In this document: positions 16,303-24,022 of the stretch, piece after piece
Layout of the letters: every line of letters starts with the position of its first letter
Position numbering within the stretch: the stretch's first letter is position 1
From: Actinobacteria bacterium UBA4426
Lineage (GTDB): Bacteria > Actinomycetota > Actinomycetes > S36-B12
Reading direction: 5' to 3'
NCBI GenBank assembly: GCA_002390705.1
Contig: DGQA01000038.1
Span: forward strand, 13,659 to 77,658
DNA length: 64,000 nt
The notes under the pieces: model-generated
What the model saw: only the letters and a program-made list of their open reading frames with translations
Database searches by the model: none
Told to the model about the DNA's origin: nothing
Made by a program: the position numbers and the translations under genes

Positions 16303-16656
16303 ATGGCTGACATATCCCGGCTACCCGGACCCAACGCGGACATTTGGGACTGGCAGCTCATTGGCCTGTGCCGTGGCGAAGATCCCAATGTGTTTTTTCA
16401 CCCTGAAGGCGAGCGTGGCCCAGCCCGCGTCAATCGGGACGCAGCAGCAAAAGCAATATGCGGAGCCTGCCCCGTCAAGTTGCAGTGCGCCCAGCACGCT
16501 CTCGCAGTCAAAGAGCCCTACGGGGTGTGGGGTGGTCTGACCGAAGACGATCGCGAAGACATCTACGAGGGCCGCTTGGCAGCCAACGCGGCCCTCGGCC
16601 TTGAACTCACCGCTGGCGCGATCAGTCCCCCACCTCAGGTTGCAACTGCATCGTAA
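16303..16656 (+). CDS. whiB: WhiB-family iron-sulphur regulator (WhiD/WhiB3 position)
   Basis: A 117-residue WhiB-like protein. Cys23, Cys53, Cys56 and Cys62 (the C-x2-C-x5-C group) would bind a [4Fe-4S] cluster, and GVWGG at 74-78 is the family turn that contacts the main sigma factor. These proteins, known only from actinobacteria and their phages, sense redox or nitric oxide and bind sigma region 4. The place between groEL1 and guaB matches whiD in Streptomyces and whiB3 in Mycobacterium, so it is probably that orthologue. The ATG at 16303 was chosen for its AAGGAG site; a longer start at 16261 has none. Confidence 0.93.
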   Translation: MADISRLPGPNADIWDWQLIGLCRGEDPNVFFHPEGERGPARVNRDAAAKAICGACPVKLQCAQHALAVKEPYGVWGGLTEDDREDIYEGRLAANAALGLELTAGAISPPPQVATAS

Positions 16657-16666
16657 TCATCCATTC

Positions 16667-16710
16667 ATAAGTAAGGGCAGGACCGGAAATCCGGTCCCGC
16701 CCTTACTTAT
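16667..16710. terminator. Long hairpin between convergent whiB and groEL
   Basis: A 20-bp stem with a single mismatch and an AAAT loop closes around the core GACCGGAAATCCGGTC. It lies between the whiB and groEL stops, which face each other. There is no T-run on either side, so it would act in both directions as an actinobacterial-type terminator or as an mRNA 3'-end block. Confidence 0.8.
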
Positions 16711-16732
16711 ATGAAAAAACGTTAACGACTCA

Positions 16733-18352
16733 CTAATGCGAGTGCCCGTGATGTCCCTGACCTGCATCTGGCTCTTCATCGACTGGCTTGTCAACCACCA
16801 GTGCCTCAGTAGTCAGCAGCATCGCCGCTATTGATGCGGCGTTCTGCAATGCCGAACGAGTGACTTTGACCGGATCAATTACACCCTGAGCCATCAGATC
16901 GCCGTATTCACCGGTCGCTGCGTTCAGTCCGTGCCCGGAAGGCATCGCCGCGACCTGGGAAACAACCACATAACCGTGCTCACCGGCATTCTCCGCAATC
17001 CAGCGAAGTGGCTCTGAGGTCGACTTGCGAACAATGGAAACACCAGTTGCTTCATCGCCGGTCATCCCAAGATTGGTATCCAACACCTTCGCGGCCTGGA
17101 CAAGGGCGGTGCCACCACCGGACACAATCCCCTCCTCGATAGCAGCGCGAGTAGCCGAGACTGCGTCTTCGATTCGGTGCTTTTTTTCCTTGAGTTCGAC
17201 CTCGGTGTGTCCGCCAACCTTGATCACAACAACGCCGCCAACAATCTTGGCAAGGCGCTCCTGCAACTTCTCGCGATCCCAATCCGAATCTGAGCGCTCG
17301 ATCTCACTCTTGATCTGAGAAACGCGATCAGCCACCGCGTCTGCGCTTCCGCCACCGTCGACAACAGTCGTGTTGTCCTTGGTAACCACAACGCGACGGG
17401 CGCTCCCGAGTACTTCCAAACCAACCTGGTCCAGCTTGAGGCCAATGTCAGCTGAAACCACTTGACCACCGGTCAGGACAGCAAGGTCTTCGAGGATTGA
17501 CTTGCGACGATCACCGAATGCTGGAGCTTTCACCGCACACGAGGAGAAAGTTCCGCGAATCCGGTTAACAACCAGGGTCGAAAGCGCTTCTCCATCAACA
17601 TCTTCGGCGATAATCAACAGTGGCTTGCCCGTCTCGACGACTTTTTCAACCAAAGGCAACACTTCGGCAACCGACGAGATCTTGCCCTGAACTAGCAGGA
17701 TACGCGGGTCGTCCAGTACTGCTTCCATGCTCTCCTGATCGGTCACGAAATATGGCGAGATGTAACCCTTGTCGAACTGCATTCCTTCGGTGAATTCCAT
17801 CTCCATTGCGGTAGTGCTGGATTCTTCGACCGAGATCACGCCGTCTTTGCCGACCTTGTCGAATGCGTCTGCGATCAGTTCACCGATCTCACGATCCTGC
17901 GAGGAGATAGCGGCCACATTGGTGATTTCTTCTTTTCCAGAGACTTCACGAGCCATCTTGGATAGTTCGGCGGTAACTGCAGCCACTCCCGCGTCCATGC
18001 CGCGTTTAATGGCCATGGGAGCTGCCCCTGCGGCGACTTGCTTCAAGCCTTCGGTCACCATTGCCTGTGCGAGCACGGTCGCCGTGGTCGTTCCATCCCC
18101 AGCAACATCGTTGGTCTTAGTGGCAACTTCCTTGGCTAGTTGCGCACCCAAGTTTTCATAGGGATTTTCCAGTTCAATCTCTCGAGCGATTGTTACGCCG
18201 TCGTTGGTGATCGTGGGGGCTCCCCATTTTTTGTCGATTACCACGTTGCGACCCTTAGGGCCAATGGTTACTCGCACCGCATCAGCGAGTGCATTCACTC
18301 CGCGCTCAAGGCTACGCCGAGCGCTCTCATCAAATTCAAGAATCTTTGCCAT
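16733..18352 (-). CDS. groL1: 60-kDa chaperonin GroEL1
   Basis: A 539-residue chaperonin subunit that forms double rings and folds proteins with ATP and GroES. It has the ATP site VTIGPKGRNVV and GDGTTTAT, and the GGGTA segment. The C-terminus ends GQGHHGHSH instead of the Gly-Gly-Met repeats of GroEL proper. This histidine tail, together with the groES-groEL1-whiB order, marks the actinobacterial GroEL1 type, which in mycobacteria has specialised duties beyond general folding. A second groEL is expected elsewhere but not in the window. It is heat-shock controlled through CIRCE sites before groES. Confidence 0.96.
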   Translation of the reverse strand: MAKILEFDESARRSLERGVNALADAVRVTIGPKGRNVVIDKKWGAPTITNDGVTIAREIELENPYENLGAQLAKEVATKTNDVAGDGTTTATVLAQAMVTEGLKQVAAGAAPMAIKRGMDAGVAAVTAELSKMAREVSGKEEITNVAAISSQDREIGELIADAFDKVGKDGVISVEESSTTAMEMEFTEGMQFDKGYISPYFVTDQESMEAVLDDPRILLVQGKISSVAEVLPLVEKVVETGKPLLIIAEDVDGEALSTLVVNRIRGTFSSCAVKAPAFGDRRKSILEDLAVLTGGQVVSADIGLKLDQVGLEVLGSARRVVVTKDNTTVVDGGGSADAVADRVSQIKSEIERSDSDWDREKLQERLAKIVGGVVVIKVGGHTEVELKEKKHRIEDAVSATRAAIEEGIVSGGGTALVQAAKVLDTNLGMTGDEATGVSIVRKSTSEPLRWIAENAGEHGYVVVSQVAAMPSGHGLNAATGEYGDLMAQGVIDPVKVTRSALQNAASIAAMLLTTEALVVDKPVDEEPDAGQGHHGHSH

Positions 18353-18406
18353 GGTGTTATTCCCTCAGTTAGCTAGCGGAAAATCTCTTATAGAGTCTTT
18401 TATTGC

Positions 18407-18446
18407 GGTGAGCCCCGCGGCTCCCAAAGGATTCGCGGGGCTCACC
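18407..18446 (-). other. Strong hairpin in the groES-groEL spacer
   Basis: A perfect 13-bp stem (GGTGAGCCCCGCG with its complement) with a 14-base loop fills the middle of the 134-base groES-groEL gap. No T-run follows on the minus strand, so it is more likely an mRNA processing or stability element, or a partial terminator, than a full stop. Cleavage of groES-groEL1 mRNA in this spacer has been reported for mycobacteria. Confidence 0.75.
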
Positions 18447-18486
18447 AAACAATCAAGCATCAAGCGCGAAAAGTTGATTCGAAGAT

Positions 18487-18786
18487 TTACTTCTCAACGA
18501 TTGCAAGCACGTCGCGAGCAGAAAGCAGCAAGTACTCCTGGCCGTCATACTTCACTTCGGTGCCGCCGTACTTGCTATAAATGACAACATCGTTGACCTT
18601 GATGTCCAAGGGGATGCGCTTATCGCCATCTTCATCAAAACGACCTGGTCCCACTGCGAGGACCTTGCCCTCTTGGGGCTTTTCCTTCGCCGTGTCAGGG
18701 ATAACAAGTCCTGAGGCGGTCGTTTGCTCCGCTTCCAGCGTTTGTACCAAAATGCGATCTTCTAGGGGCTTAATGGAAACCGACAC
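18487..18786 (-). CDS. groES: 10-kDa co-chaperonin GroES
   Basis: A 99-residue lid protein of the chaperonin. It begins VSIKPLEDRILVQ and holds the mobile loop EAEQTTASGLVIPDTAKEKPQEG that contacts GroEL, then the VGPGRFDEDG beta-hairpin roof. It starts with GTG, preceded by GGAGG. It is the first gene of the groES-groEL unit. Two CIRCE operators lie 86 and 131 bases upstream. Confidence 0.96.
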   Translation of the reverse strand: MSVSIKPLEDRILVQTLEAEQTTASGLVIPDTAKEKPQEGKVLAVGPGRFDEDGDKRIPLDIKVNDVVIYSKYGGTEVKYDGQEYLLLSARDVLAIVEK

Positions 18787-18871
18787 GGTTTATTCCTCCG
18801 GCTCGTGGGCGCCAGCCCGGAAGCTGGTCGCGATTACGAATAATTGGGTCTTATCTCATTGGTTCTTAGAG

Positions 18872-18898
18872 TTAGCACTCACATGGTGAGAGTGCCAA
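18872..18898. promoter_or_regulatory. CIRCE operator 1 (HrcA)
   Basis: TTAGCACTC-N9-GAGTGCCAA matches the CIRCE consensus TTAGCACTC-N9-GAGTGCTAA with one change. CIRCE is the binding site of the heat-shock repressor HrcA and lies upstream of groES as expected. Confidence 0.95.
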
Positions 18899-18916
18899 AC
18901 GAATATTACGCAACAG

Positions 18917-18943
18917 TTAGCACTCTGTCAAACCGAGTGCCAG
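18917..18943. promoter_or_regulatory. CIRCE operator 2 (HrcA)
   Basis: TTAGCACTC-N9-GAGTGCCAG is a second CIRCE with a perfect left arm and two changes in the right arm. It starts 45 bases from the first copy. It is only 32 bases from the start of the divergent methyltransferase gene, so it might also affect that gene. Confidence 0.9.
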
Positions 18944-18974
18944 CACACGCGTCCTGAACCCCTAGTCTTGAACC

Positions 18975-20147
18975 GTGAGCCACCTTCCCAATGAGGAGTT
19001 GATCTCTGCGGCAGCGGGTGAACTGGGCCAAGCGGGAGCCAGCGAACTGGGGGTAATCGCCTCCCTGCGTGCCCAAGGCCATGAGCCTGAGGCGGTAAGG
19101 GCAGCTATCGAACAGTGTGAACTGCGCTCAAAAGCTGGCATTGCCTGGAAGCCCGGAGGGCAGACCCGCCAGCATTGGTTGCTCACCCGAGACGGGCTTG
19201 AACAGGCCAGCCATCCACTAGTTGCCCAGTTCCATGCCAATTTGATCGTTCAAAGCGGGGTAAACCACGTTATTGATCTCACGGCAGGTCTTGGCAGCGA
19301 CAGCGCTGCTTTCATCGAAGCCGGTCTGCGCGTTACAGCACTCGAGCGCCACCCCGACACTGCCGCGTTCCTCGCACACAATGTGCCAGAAGCGACCGTA
19401 TTGACCCGTGACTGCACCGAGGTTGATTTCGCTCACTACCTGGCCGCCCAGTACACAATATTTATTGACCCAGCGCGGCGCGTGGGATCTCGCACAGCAG
19501 ATGGTGCCCGCGCCCTGCCCGAACGCGACCCCGAACGCTGGTCCCCGTCCCTGTCCTTTGTCACAGCTCTCGCCGACAGATTCCAGATCTACATGAAAGC
19601 CGCCCCTGCATTTGCTCCGCCCCGAGGTTGGGCCTCATTCATGATCAGCGTCGACGGGACCCTGATCGAAATGTTCACTACAAATGCGATGACCGGGGTC
19701 CACGCGGTGATGATCGATTCACGCACCGAGCAAGCAAATGTCATCTCGACTTCCCCAAACCCGACAAAAAGTGTGGCGAACGATATTTGCATTGGTGGCT
19801 TTCTCTATGAACTTGATCCAGCAATCACTCGCGCAGGGCTCAGCCAACAGGTCGCCGGTGAACTGGGTGTGAGTCCTGTCGGTGAAAAGGGGATTTGGCT
19901 TTTTGGTACTTCGAGCGTCCCATTTGCCCACGCACGGCAATACGAGGTACACGACCACTTCCCGATCAAGGATGTGAAATCTCGGGTGGCGCATTTACCC
20001 GGAATCGCAATCAAAACAAAGGACTCACGGCGGGGACTCAAGGAATTGCGCAAAGCTTCCGGCAAAGGAGATCACAATGATTGGGCGATAGTGGTCCTGG
20101 GATCAGGGGCTAGCGAGCTGGCGGTCTTAGTGCAGCGGGAACCGTGA
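18975..20147 (+). CDS. SAM-dependent methyltransferase with THUMP-like domain
   Basis: A 390-residue class I methyltransferase. The SAM site is VIDLTAGLGSDSAAF near residue 98, followed by an acidic strand end (ALERHP) and the DPARR motif near residue 165 in place of the usual DPPY. The C-terminal part resembles the THUMP-like domain found on an actinobacterial group of these enzymes. The target is unknown; RNA is plausible from the fold. It starts with GTG. It is divergent from groES and convergent with tsaD. Confidence 0.82.
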   Translation: MSHLPNEELISAAAGELGQAGASELGVIASLRAQGHEPEAVRAAIEQCELRSKAGIAWKPGGQTRQHWLLTRDGLEQASHPLVAQFHANLIVQSGVNHVIDLTAGLGSDSAAFIEAGLRVTALERHPDTAAFLAHNVPEATVLTRDCTEVDFAHYLAAQYTIFIDPARRVGSRTADGARALPERDPERWSPSLSFVTALADRFQIYMKAAPAFAPPRGWASFMISVDGTLIEMFTTNAMTGVHAVMIDSRTEQANVISTSPNPTKSVANDICIGGFLYELDPAITRAGLSQQVAGELGVSPVGEKGIWLFGTSSVPFAHARQYEVHDHFPIKDVKSRVAHLPGIAIKTKDSRRGLKELRKASGKGDHNDWAIVVLGSGASELAVLVQREP

Positions 20148-20286
20148 GAATTTCGGCGACCATGCTTTCCCGGGGTAGGTAGCCCGCCAAATTCACCAAG
20201 GTGAGTCCCGCATCACGGATTTTCTTCACGGCAATTTCATATCGCGTATTTACGTGAGGGAAAAATGCATCACATCTATGGATTAG
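20110..20286 (-). other. Protein-like frame without a good start
   Basis: An open minus-strand frame of 58 codons ends at a TAG inside the methyltransferase gene. Its reading (for example HVNTRYEIAVKKIRDAG and LTLVNLAGYLPRES) looks more protein-like than random. It has no ATG or TTG; the only usual start is a GTG at 20229, giving 39 residues with no obvious ribosome site. It may be the tail of a lost gene, a tiny gene, or chance. Confidence 0.25.
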
Positions 20287-20307
20287 TCACAAGCGCACCG
20301 TCAGTGT

Positions 20308-20322
20308 GACCGGAAATCCGGT
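20308..20322. terminator. Small hairpin between convergent methyltransferase and tsaD
   Basis: GACCGGAAATCCGGT forms a 5-bp stem with an AAAT loop in the 202-base gap between two convergent genes. The same 15 bases form the tip of the whiB/groEL hairpin. The stem alone is weak for a terminator. The rest of the gap shows no other clear signal. Confidence 0.4.
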
Positions 20323-20349
20323 ACCCACATCCGCCCACTGGGGGTCAGA

Positions 20350-21384
20350 CTAGAAATGAACTCGATCAACTGCCAATGTCGACGTGACGGGAAAGTCCAC
20401 TGGCGAAGGGGCCGCCCCAATTCGGACCAGATGTGAGCCCAACGCCGCAACCATAGCTCCATTATCGGTACACAACCCTGCACTTGGCACCCGTAATTCG
20501 ATCCCTGCGACAGCACAACGCTCTGCCGCTAAAGCGCGCAAGCGTGAATTAGCCGCCACTCCCCCCGCAATCACCAAGTGCGGGGCGTCTTGGGCAACAG
20601 CAGCCATGACCGCTTTGCTGGTCAAGATATCTGCAATCGCCTCCTGCACCGATGCGGCAACGTCTGGAACCGAAATCGTGTTACCCGCCCGCTGTTGTTC
20701 TTTGACCCACCGGGCCACAGCAGTCTTAAGTCCAGAGAATGAAAAATTAAAGGCGTGAACCGGATCTGTTCGAAGGGCCCGTGGGAAATCAATCGAATCG
20801 CGATCACCACTTTGGGCTGCTTGGTCAATCATGGGTCCGCCAGGAAATGGCAATCCGAGTAGCCGCGCAACCTTGTCGAATGCCTCTCCAGCCGCGTCAT
20901 CAAGTGTGTGGCCAAGTGCCTCAAAGTTTCCATCACTTACGCTTATTAAGGATGAATGACCGCCGGACACCAACAATCCAACTACGGGTTCAGGAAGGGG
21001 TCCGTGTTCAAGCTCATCCACCATCACATGCGCTGCCAAATGATTGACACCAAAAATCGGTATACCCAGTCCCAAGGCGATCGCCTTAGCAGATGCAACC
21101 CCAACAATCAGCGCACCGACCAGACCGGGGCCTGCAGTGACCGCTACTGCATCAATATCTGACATAGAAATTCTTGCCTGTGAACAGGCAAGATCAATTG
21201 TGGGCAACATCGCTTCCAGATGAGCCCGGCTAGCCACCTCGGGAACTACTCCACCAAATCGGGCGTGCTCCGGGGCACTTGATGCCAAGGCATTAGCCAA
21301 AAGATCTCTACCGCGAACAATCCCAATCCCTGTTTCATCACATGAAGTCTCAATGCCAAGAATTAATGGTTCATCAGAACTCAT
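20350..21384 (-). CDS. tsaD: tRNA N6-threonylcarbamoyladenosine transferase TsaD
   Basis: A 344-residue ASKHA-fold protein that, with TsaB and TsaE, moves the threonylcarbamoyl group from its AMP carrier to A37 of ANN-decoding tRNAs. It has the opening ILGIETSCDET, the metal ligands His115 and His119 (NHLAAH), VSGGHS and the C-terminal CTDNGAM with the third ligand Asp. The start overlaps the rimI stop as ATGA. It is the last gene of the tsaE-tsaB-rimI-tsaD unit, the standard actinobacterial order. Confidence 0.97.
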   Translation of the reverse strand: MSSDEPLILGIETSCDETGIGIVRGRDLLANALASSAPEHARFGGVVPEVASRAHLEAMLPTIDLACSQARISMSDIDAVAVTAGPGLVGALIVGVASAKAIALGLGIPIFGVNHLAAHVMVDELEHGPLPEPVVGLLVSGGHSSLISVSDGNFEALGHTLDDAAGEAFDKVARLLGLPFPGGPMIDQAAQSGDRDSIDFPRALRTDPVHAFNFSFSGLKTAVARWVKEQQRAGNTISVPDVAASVQEAIADILTSKAVMAAVAQDAPHLVIAGGVAANSRLRALAAERCAVAGIELRVPSAGLCTDNGAMVAALGSHLVRIGAAPSPVDFPVTSTLAVDRVHF

Positions 21385-21845
21385 GGGGAACTCTCGCGAT
21401 CATCGCGACGCAGAATCACGGCATCAGTTCCGTCGGGGTAGTACTTAGCCCGCTTGCTAATCTCCACAAAGCCAAATGATGAATACATGGAAAGCGCACT
21501 CGTATTATCACTGCGTACCTCAAGAAAAATATAGGTCACACCCAAATCACGCGAAAGATCAACCAATTGATCAAGTAACTTTCGACCGATGCCTTGTCTT
21601 TGAAAGGAATCTGAAATAGCAATTGTCTGAATGTCCGCATCGTTACCGGAGATACTGAGCCCCGCATACCCGCACAGTTCACCGGCACTCTCGACAACAA
21701 AATAGTGATTATGAAGCTGGGCTAACTCCCGCCACCATTGGTCAATTGACCAAGGGTCCCGCGGGAACAGTGCCTGCTCGAGTGCGTCGACCGCGTCAAT
21801 ATCCCACCAGCGCATAGACCGAACCTCAATTACTGAAGTCGTCAT
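21381..21845 (-). CDS. rimI: RimI-type GNAT N-acetyltransferase
   Basis: A 154-residue acetyltransferase. The acetyl-CoA loop is FQRQGIGRKLL near residue 84, preceded by the IQTIAI strand, and the ending LEVRSDNTSALSMYSSFGF is typical of RimI. RimI acetylates the N-terminal alanine of ribosomal protein S18 and probably other proteins. It is linked to tsaB and tsaD by 4-base ATGA overlaps on both sides. Confidence 0.93.
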   Translation of the reverse strand: MTTSVIEVRSMRWWDIDAVDALEQALFPRDPWSIDQWWRELAQLHNHYFVVESAGELCGYAGLSISGNDADIQTIAISDSFQRQGIGRKLLDQLVDLSRDLGVTYIFLEVRSDNTSALSMYSSFGFVEISKRAKYYPDGTDAVILRRDDRESSP

Positions 21846-22438
21846 AAGGAGACCGGGGCACTCGGCTGAGCATCAGCTTCTCGCAAATACATGGGAGAAA
21901 CTTCGTGGCGGTCTCCACGTTCAGCACGCGCCGCGATATCAATCGCGTGGGGCAACACCCCACTGATCAAAGGAATACTCAGGTCAGCAGCCAAAGATGT
22001 AACCGTCTGGATGCTCTCAACCCTTGGACCCGAGAGCCTGTTTCCGCGACCGTCAAATCTTGCCCAGTAATACTCCTTGCGGCGAGCATCTGTTGCTGCA
22101 ATAAATTCACTCCCGGGTGCAACGAGAGTCTCGCGAATAATTAAGTTGGCAGCGGCATCTAAGGAACACACACCGGTTACCGGTACCGACCATGCTGCCG
22201 ACAGCCCTTGCGCAAAAGCAATTCCCACTCGCAACCCCGTGAATGGACCGGGACCAATCCCGCACGCAATCAGTTCGGGTAGGTAATGTGCATCGAGACT
22301 TAGTTGTGTGAACAAAGATCCGATTGCTTCAACATGCCCGCGAGCATCGTTATGACTCGCCATCGAAATTGCTGTGCCTGAGTCAACAAGCGCGATAGAA
22401 CTCAATGCCGTTGACGTGTCTACCGCAAGGATCATCAT
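21842..22438 (-). CDS. tsaB: tRNA t6A biosynthesis protein TsaB
   Basis: A 198-residue inactive homologue of TsaD that serves as the platform of the t6A complex. It begins ILAVDTSTALSSIAL and has the conserved GPGPFTGLRVGIAFAQGL segment. It lacks the His ligands of TsaD, as is normal. ATG codons at 22438 and 22435 are both possible; 22438 forms an ATGA overlap with the tsaE stop. Confidence 0.95.
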   Translation of the reverse strand: MMILAVDTSTALSSIALVDSGTAISMASHNDARGHVEAIGSLFTQLSLDAHYLPELIACGIGPGPFTGLRVGIAFAQGLSAAWSVPVTGVCSLDAAANLIIRETLVAPGSEFIAATDARRKEYYWARFDGRGNRLSGPRVESIQTVTSLAADLSIPLISGVLPHAIDIAARAERGDRHEVSPMYLREADAQPSAPVSL

Positions 22439-22881
22439 GCGAGCACCGGTTCAATCCGCCCTAAGAACAATTCACCCAAAGCAGACACGGCAGAGAAACC
22501 AACCGTATGCTCAGAGTCAATGCACATTTCGACTACGCAATCTCCAAACTCACCTGCCCAAGGAATCCCCCACTCAACTAATGTCAGCGAGTTCTGAGCA
22601 TCAAGTTCAGACCAGAGGTCAAGTAGTTGATCGGCCGCACCCACCCGATACACATCAAGATGCAGTAGCCCGAGGCTGGCAACTGGCGGATAGTACTTGC
22701 TCATAACGAATGTTGGGCTGGTTATCGGTTCAGTGATTCCTAGGCCACGGGCGACTCCTTGGGCGAACGTGGTTTTGCCAGCTCCCAACTCGCCGGTGAG
22801 AATCAACACGTCACCACCGCGAGCCACCCCCGCAATTGATTCACCCAAAGCTTGCATGTCCTGGGCTGATTCAATCTTCAC
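22435..22881 (-). CDS. tsaE: tRNA t6A biosynthesis ATPase TsaE
   Basis: A 148-residue ATPase that drives turnover of the TsaD-TsaB complex. The Walker A loop is GELGAGKTT (30-38), followed by SPTF and the HLDVYR and EWG motifs typical of the family. I use the GTG at 22881, which gives a normal N-terminus and an 11-base overlap with the hydrolase gene; a TTG at 22914 is an open but longer choice. Confidence 0.93.
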   Translation of the reverse strand: MKIESAQDMQALGESIAGVARGGDVLILTGELGAGKTTFAQGVARGLGITEPITSPTFVMSKYYPPVASLGLLHLDVYRVGAADQLLDLWSELDAQNSLTLVEWGIPWAGEFGDCVVEMCIDSEHTVGFSAVSALGELFLGRIEPVLA

Positions 22882-23947
22882 GGTGGTCAAGTCTTTCAAT
22901 GACTCGATCAACAAATCCAGCCAACAACTCGTTTACTTCCTTATGCCGCTCAATCGTCACCATGTGGCCACTTTCAGCGAATACAACAAACTCGGCACCC
23001 GGAACCCGCTCAATGATCGCCTCGCTCATGGCCGGCGGCACCACGCGGTCGGATTCACCAGTAATCACTAAAGTGTCCACCTGTTGCAGTGGCTCAAGTG
23101 ATTCGAGTGTGTTGTGTTCATAGATATTTGGCAAGAATTTAACCAAAATATTGAAATCGGTTGACGAAATCATGTCGGCGACAAAATCAACGGAATTGAT
23201 CGGAGCAACCGATCCAAATGAATACAGGCGAGTGATGAGCAGGCCCAAATCTGTTTTGCTCCACCGTGAGTGCGAAAGCGCAACCCCACCTTTTGCTATC
23301 GCAACAGCGACACCGGGAACGAGACTTTGCACAACACGGGAGATCGGTGTGGGCAAACCCAGACTTGATGTAGCAACCGATGTGGCTGAACTTGAAATTA
23401 GTCCGACCCCAATTACCTGCGCACCAAAAATCTCCGGGTGCTGTTCGACCAAAGCCAAAATAGACATGCCACCCATGGAATGCCCAATCAGGATTACAGG
23501 GTCATCGGGTGCAAGCTGATTGATCACCGAATGCAAATCCCGACCCAGTTGGCTAATGCTGTAATCCTGGGACGCTGCACCGGTGGCGCCGATTGATTCG
23601 CCATGTCCCCTTTGGTCGTAGAACACCAAGGTCGCCCGGTTGCGTATAGCAAGTCGTTGGTAGTACCAGAAATTGCGATTCAGAGCGAAACCGTGTGGTA
23701 GCACGATTGTGACCCGAGAGCCAGGGAGTCGATCAACCTCGCCAACCAGTACCGCGCCGTCCGAAGTGGCAACTTCGACCCGATCTCCGTGCAACGAATA
23801 AAACTCCGCCAAATCAACGTCACTACTCGGCGTAGCGCTCAGCCGCATGACGAGTCGCTCTGCGGTAGCCCCAGCAGCAGCGCCGAGGGCCACGGCGCCG
23901 AGTGAGAGCGCAGCACGCCCCGCTACCTTGCCAAAATCAACAGCCAC
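22871..23947 (-). CDS. Alpha/beta hydrolase
   Basis: A 358-residue serine hydrolase. An N-terminal hydrophobic stretch (residues 8-28, Ala/Gly-rich) may be a membrane anchor or signal segment. The nucleophile elbow is GHSMGG with Ser157; the likely acid and base are Asp in GESDRVVPP and His in ESGHMV. An oxyanion HGF motif lies at 85-87. Its place between alr and tsaE is conserved in actinobacteria, but the substrate is unknown. It starts with GTG; an AGGGGG site lies upstream. Confidence 0.88.
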   Translation of the reverse strand: MAVDFGKVAGRAALSLGAVALGAAAGATAERLVMRLSATPSSDVDLAEFYSLHGDRVEVATSDGAVLVGEVDRLPGSRVTIVLPHGFALNRNFWYYQRLAIRNRATLVFYDQRGHGESIGATGAASQDYSISQLGRDLHSVINQLAPDDPVILIGHSMGGMSILALVEQHPEIFGAQVIGVGLISSSATSVATSSLGLPTPISRVVQSLVPGVAVAIAKGGVALSHSRWSKTDLGLLITRLYSFGSVAPINSVDFVADMISSTDFNILVKFLPNIYEHNTLESLEPLQQVDTLVITGESDRVVPPAMSEAIIERVPGAEFVVFAESGHMVTIERHKEVNELLAGFVDRVIERLDHRED

Positions 23948-24022
23948 CTGTGCGCTTCACCCCCTAGCGTCATAATTCGAGTTTATTGAATCGAATCGCC
24001 CTATCGAATCACATTCACGCGT

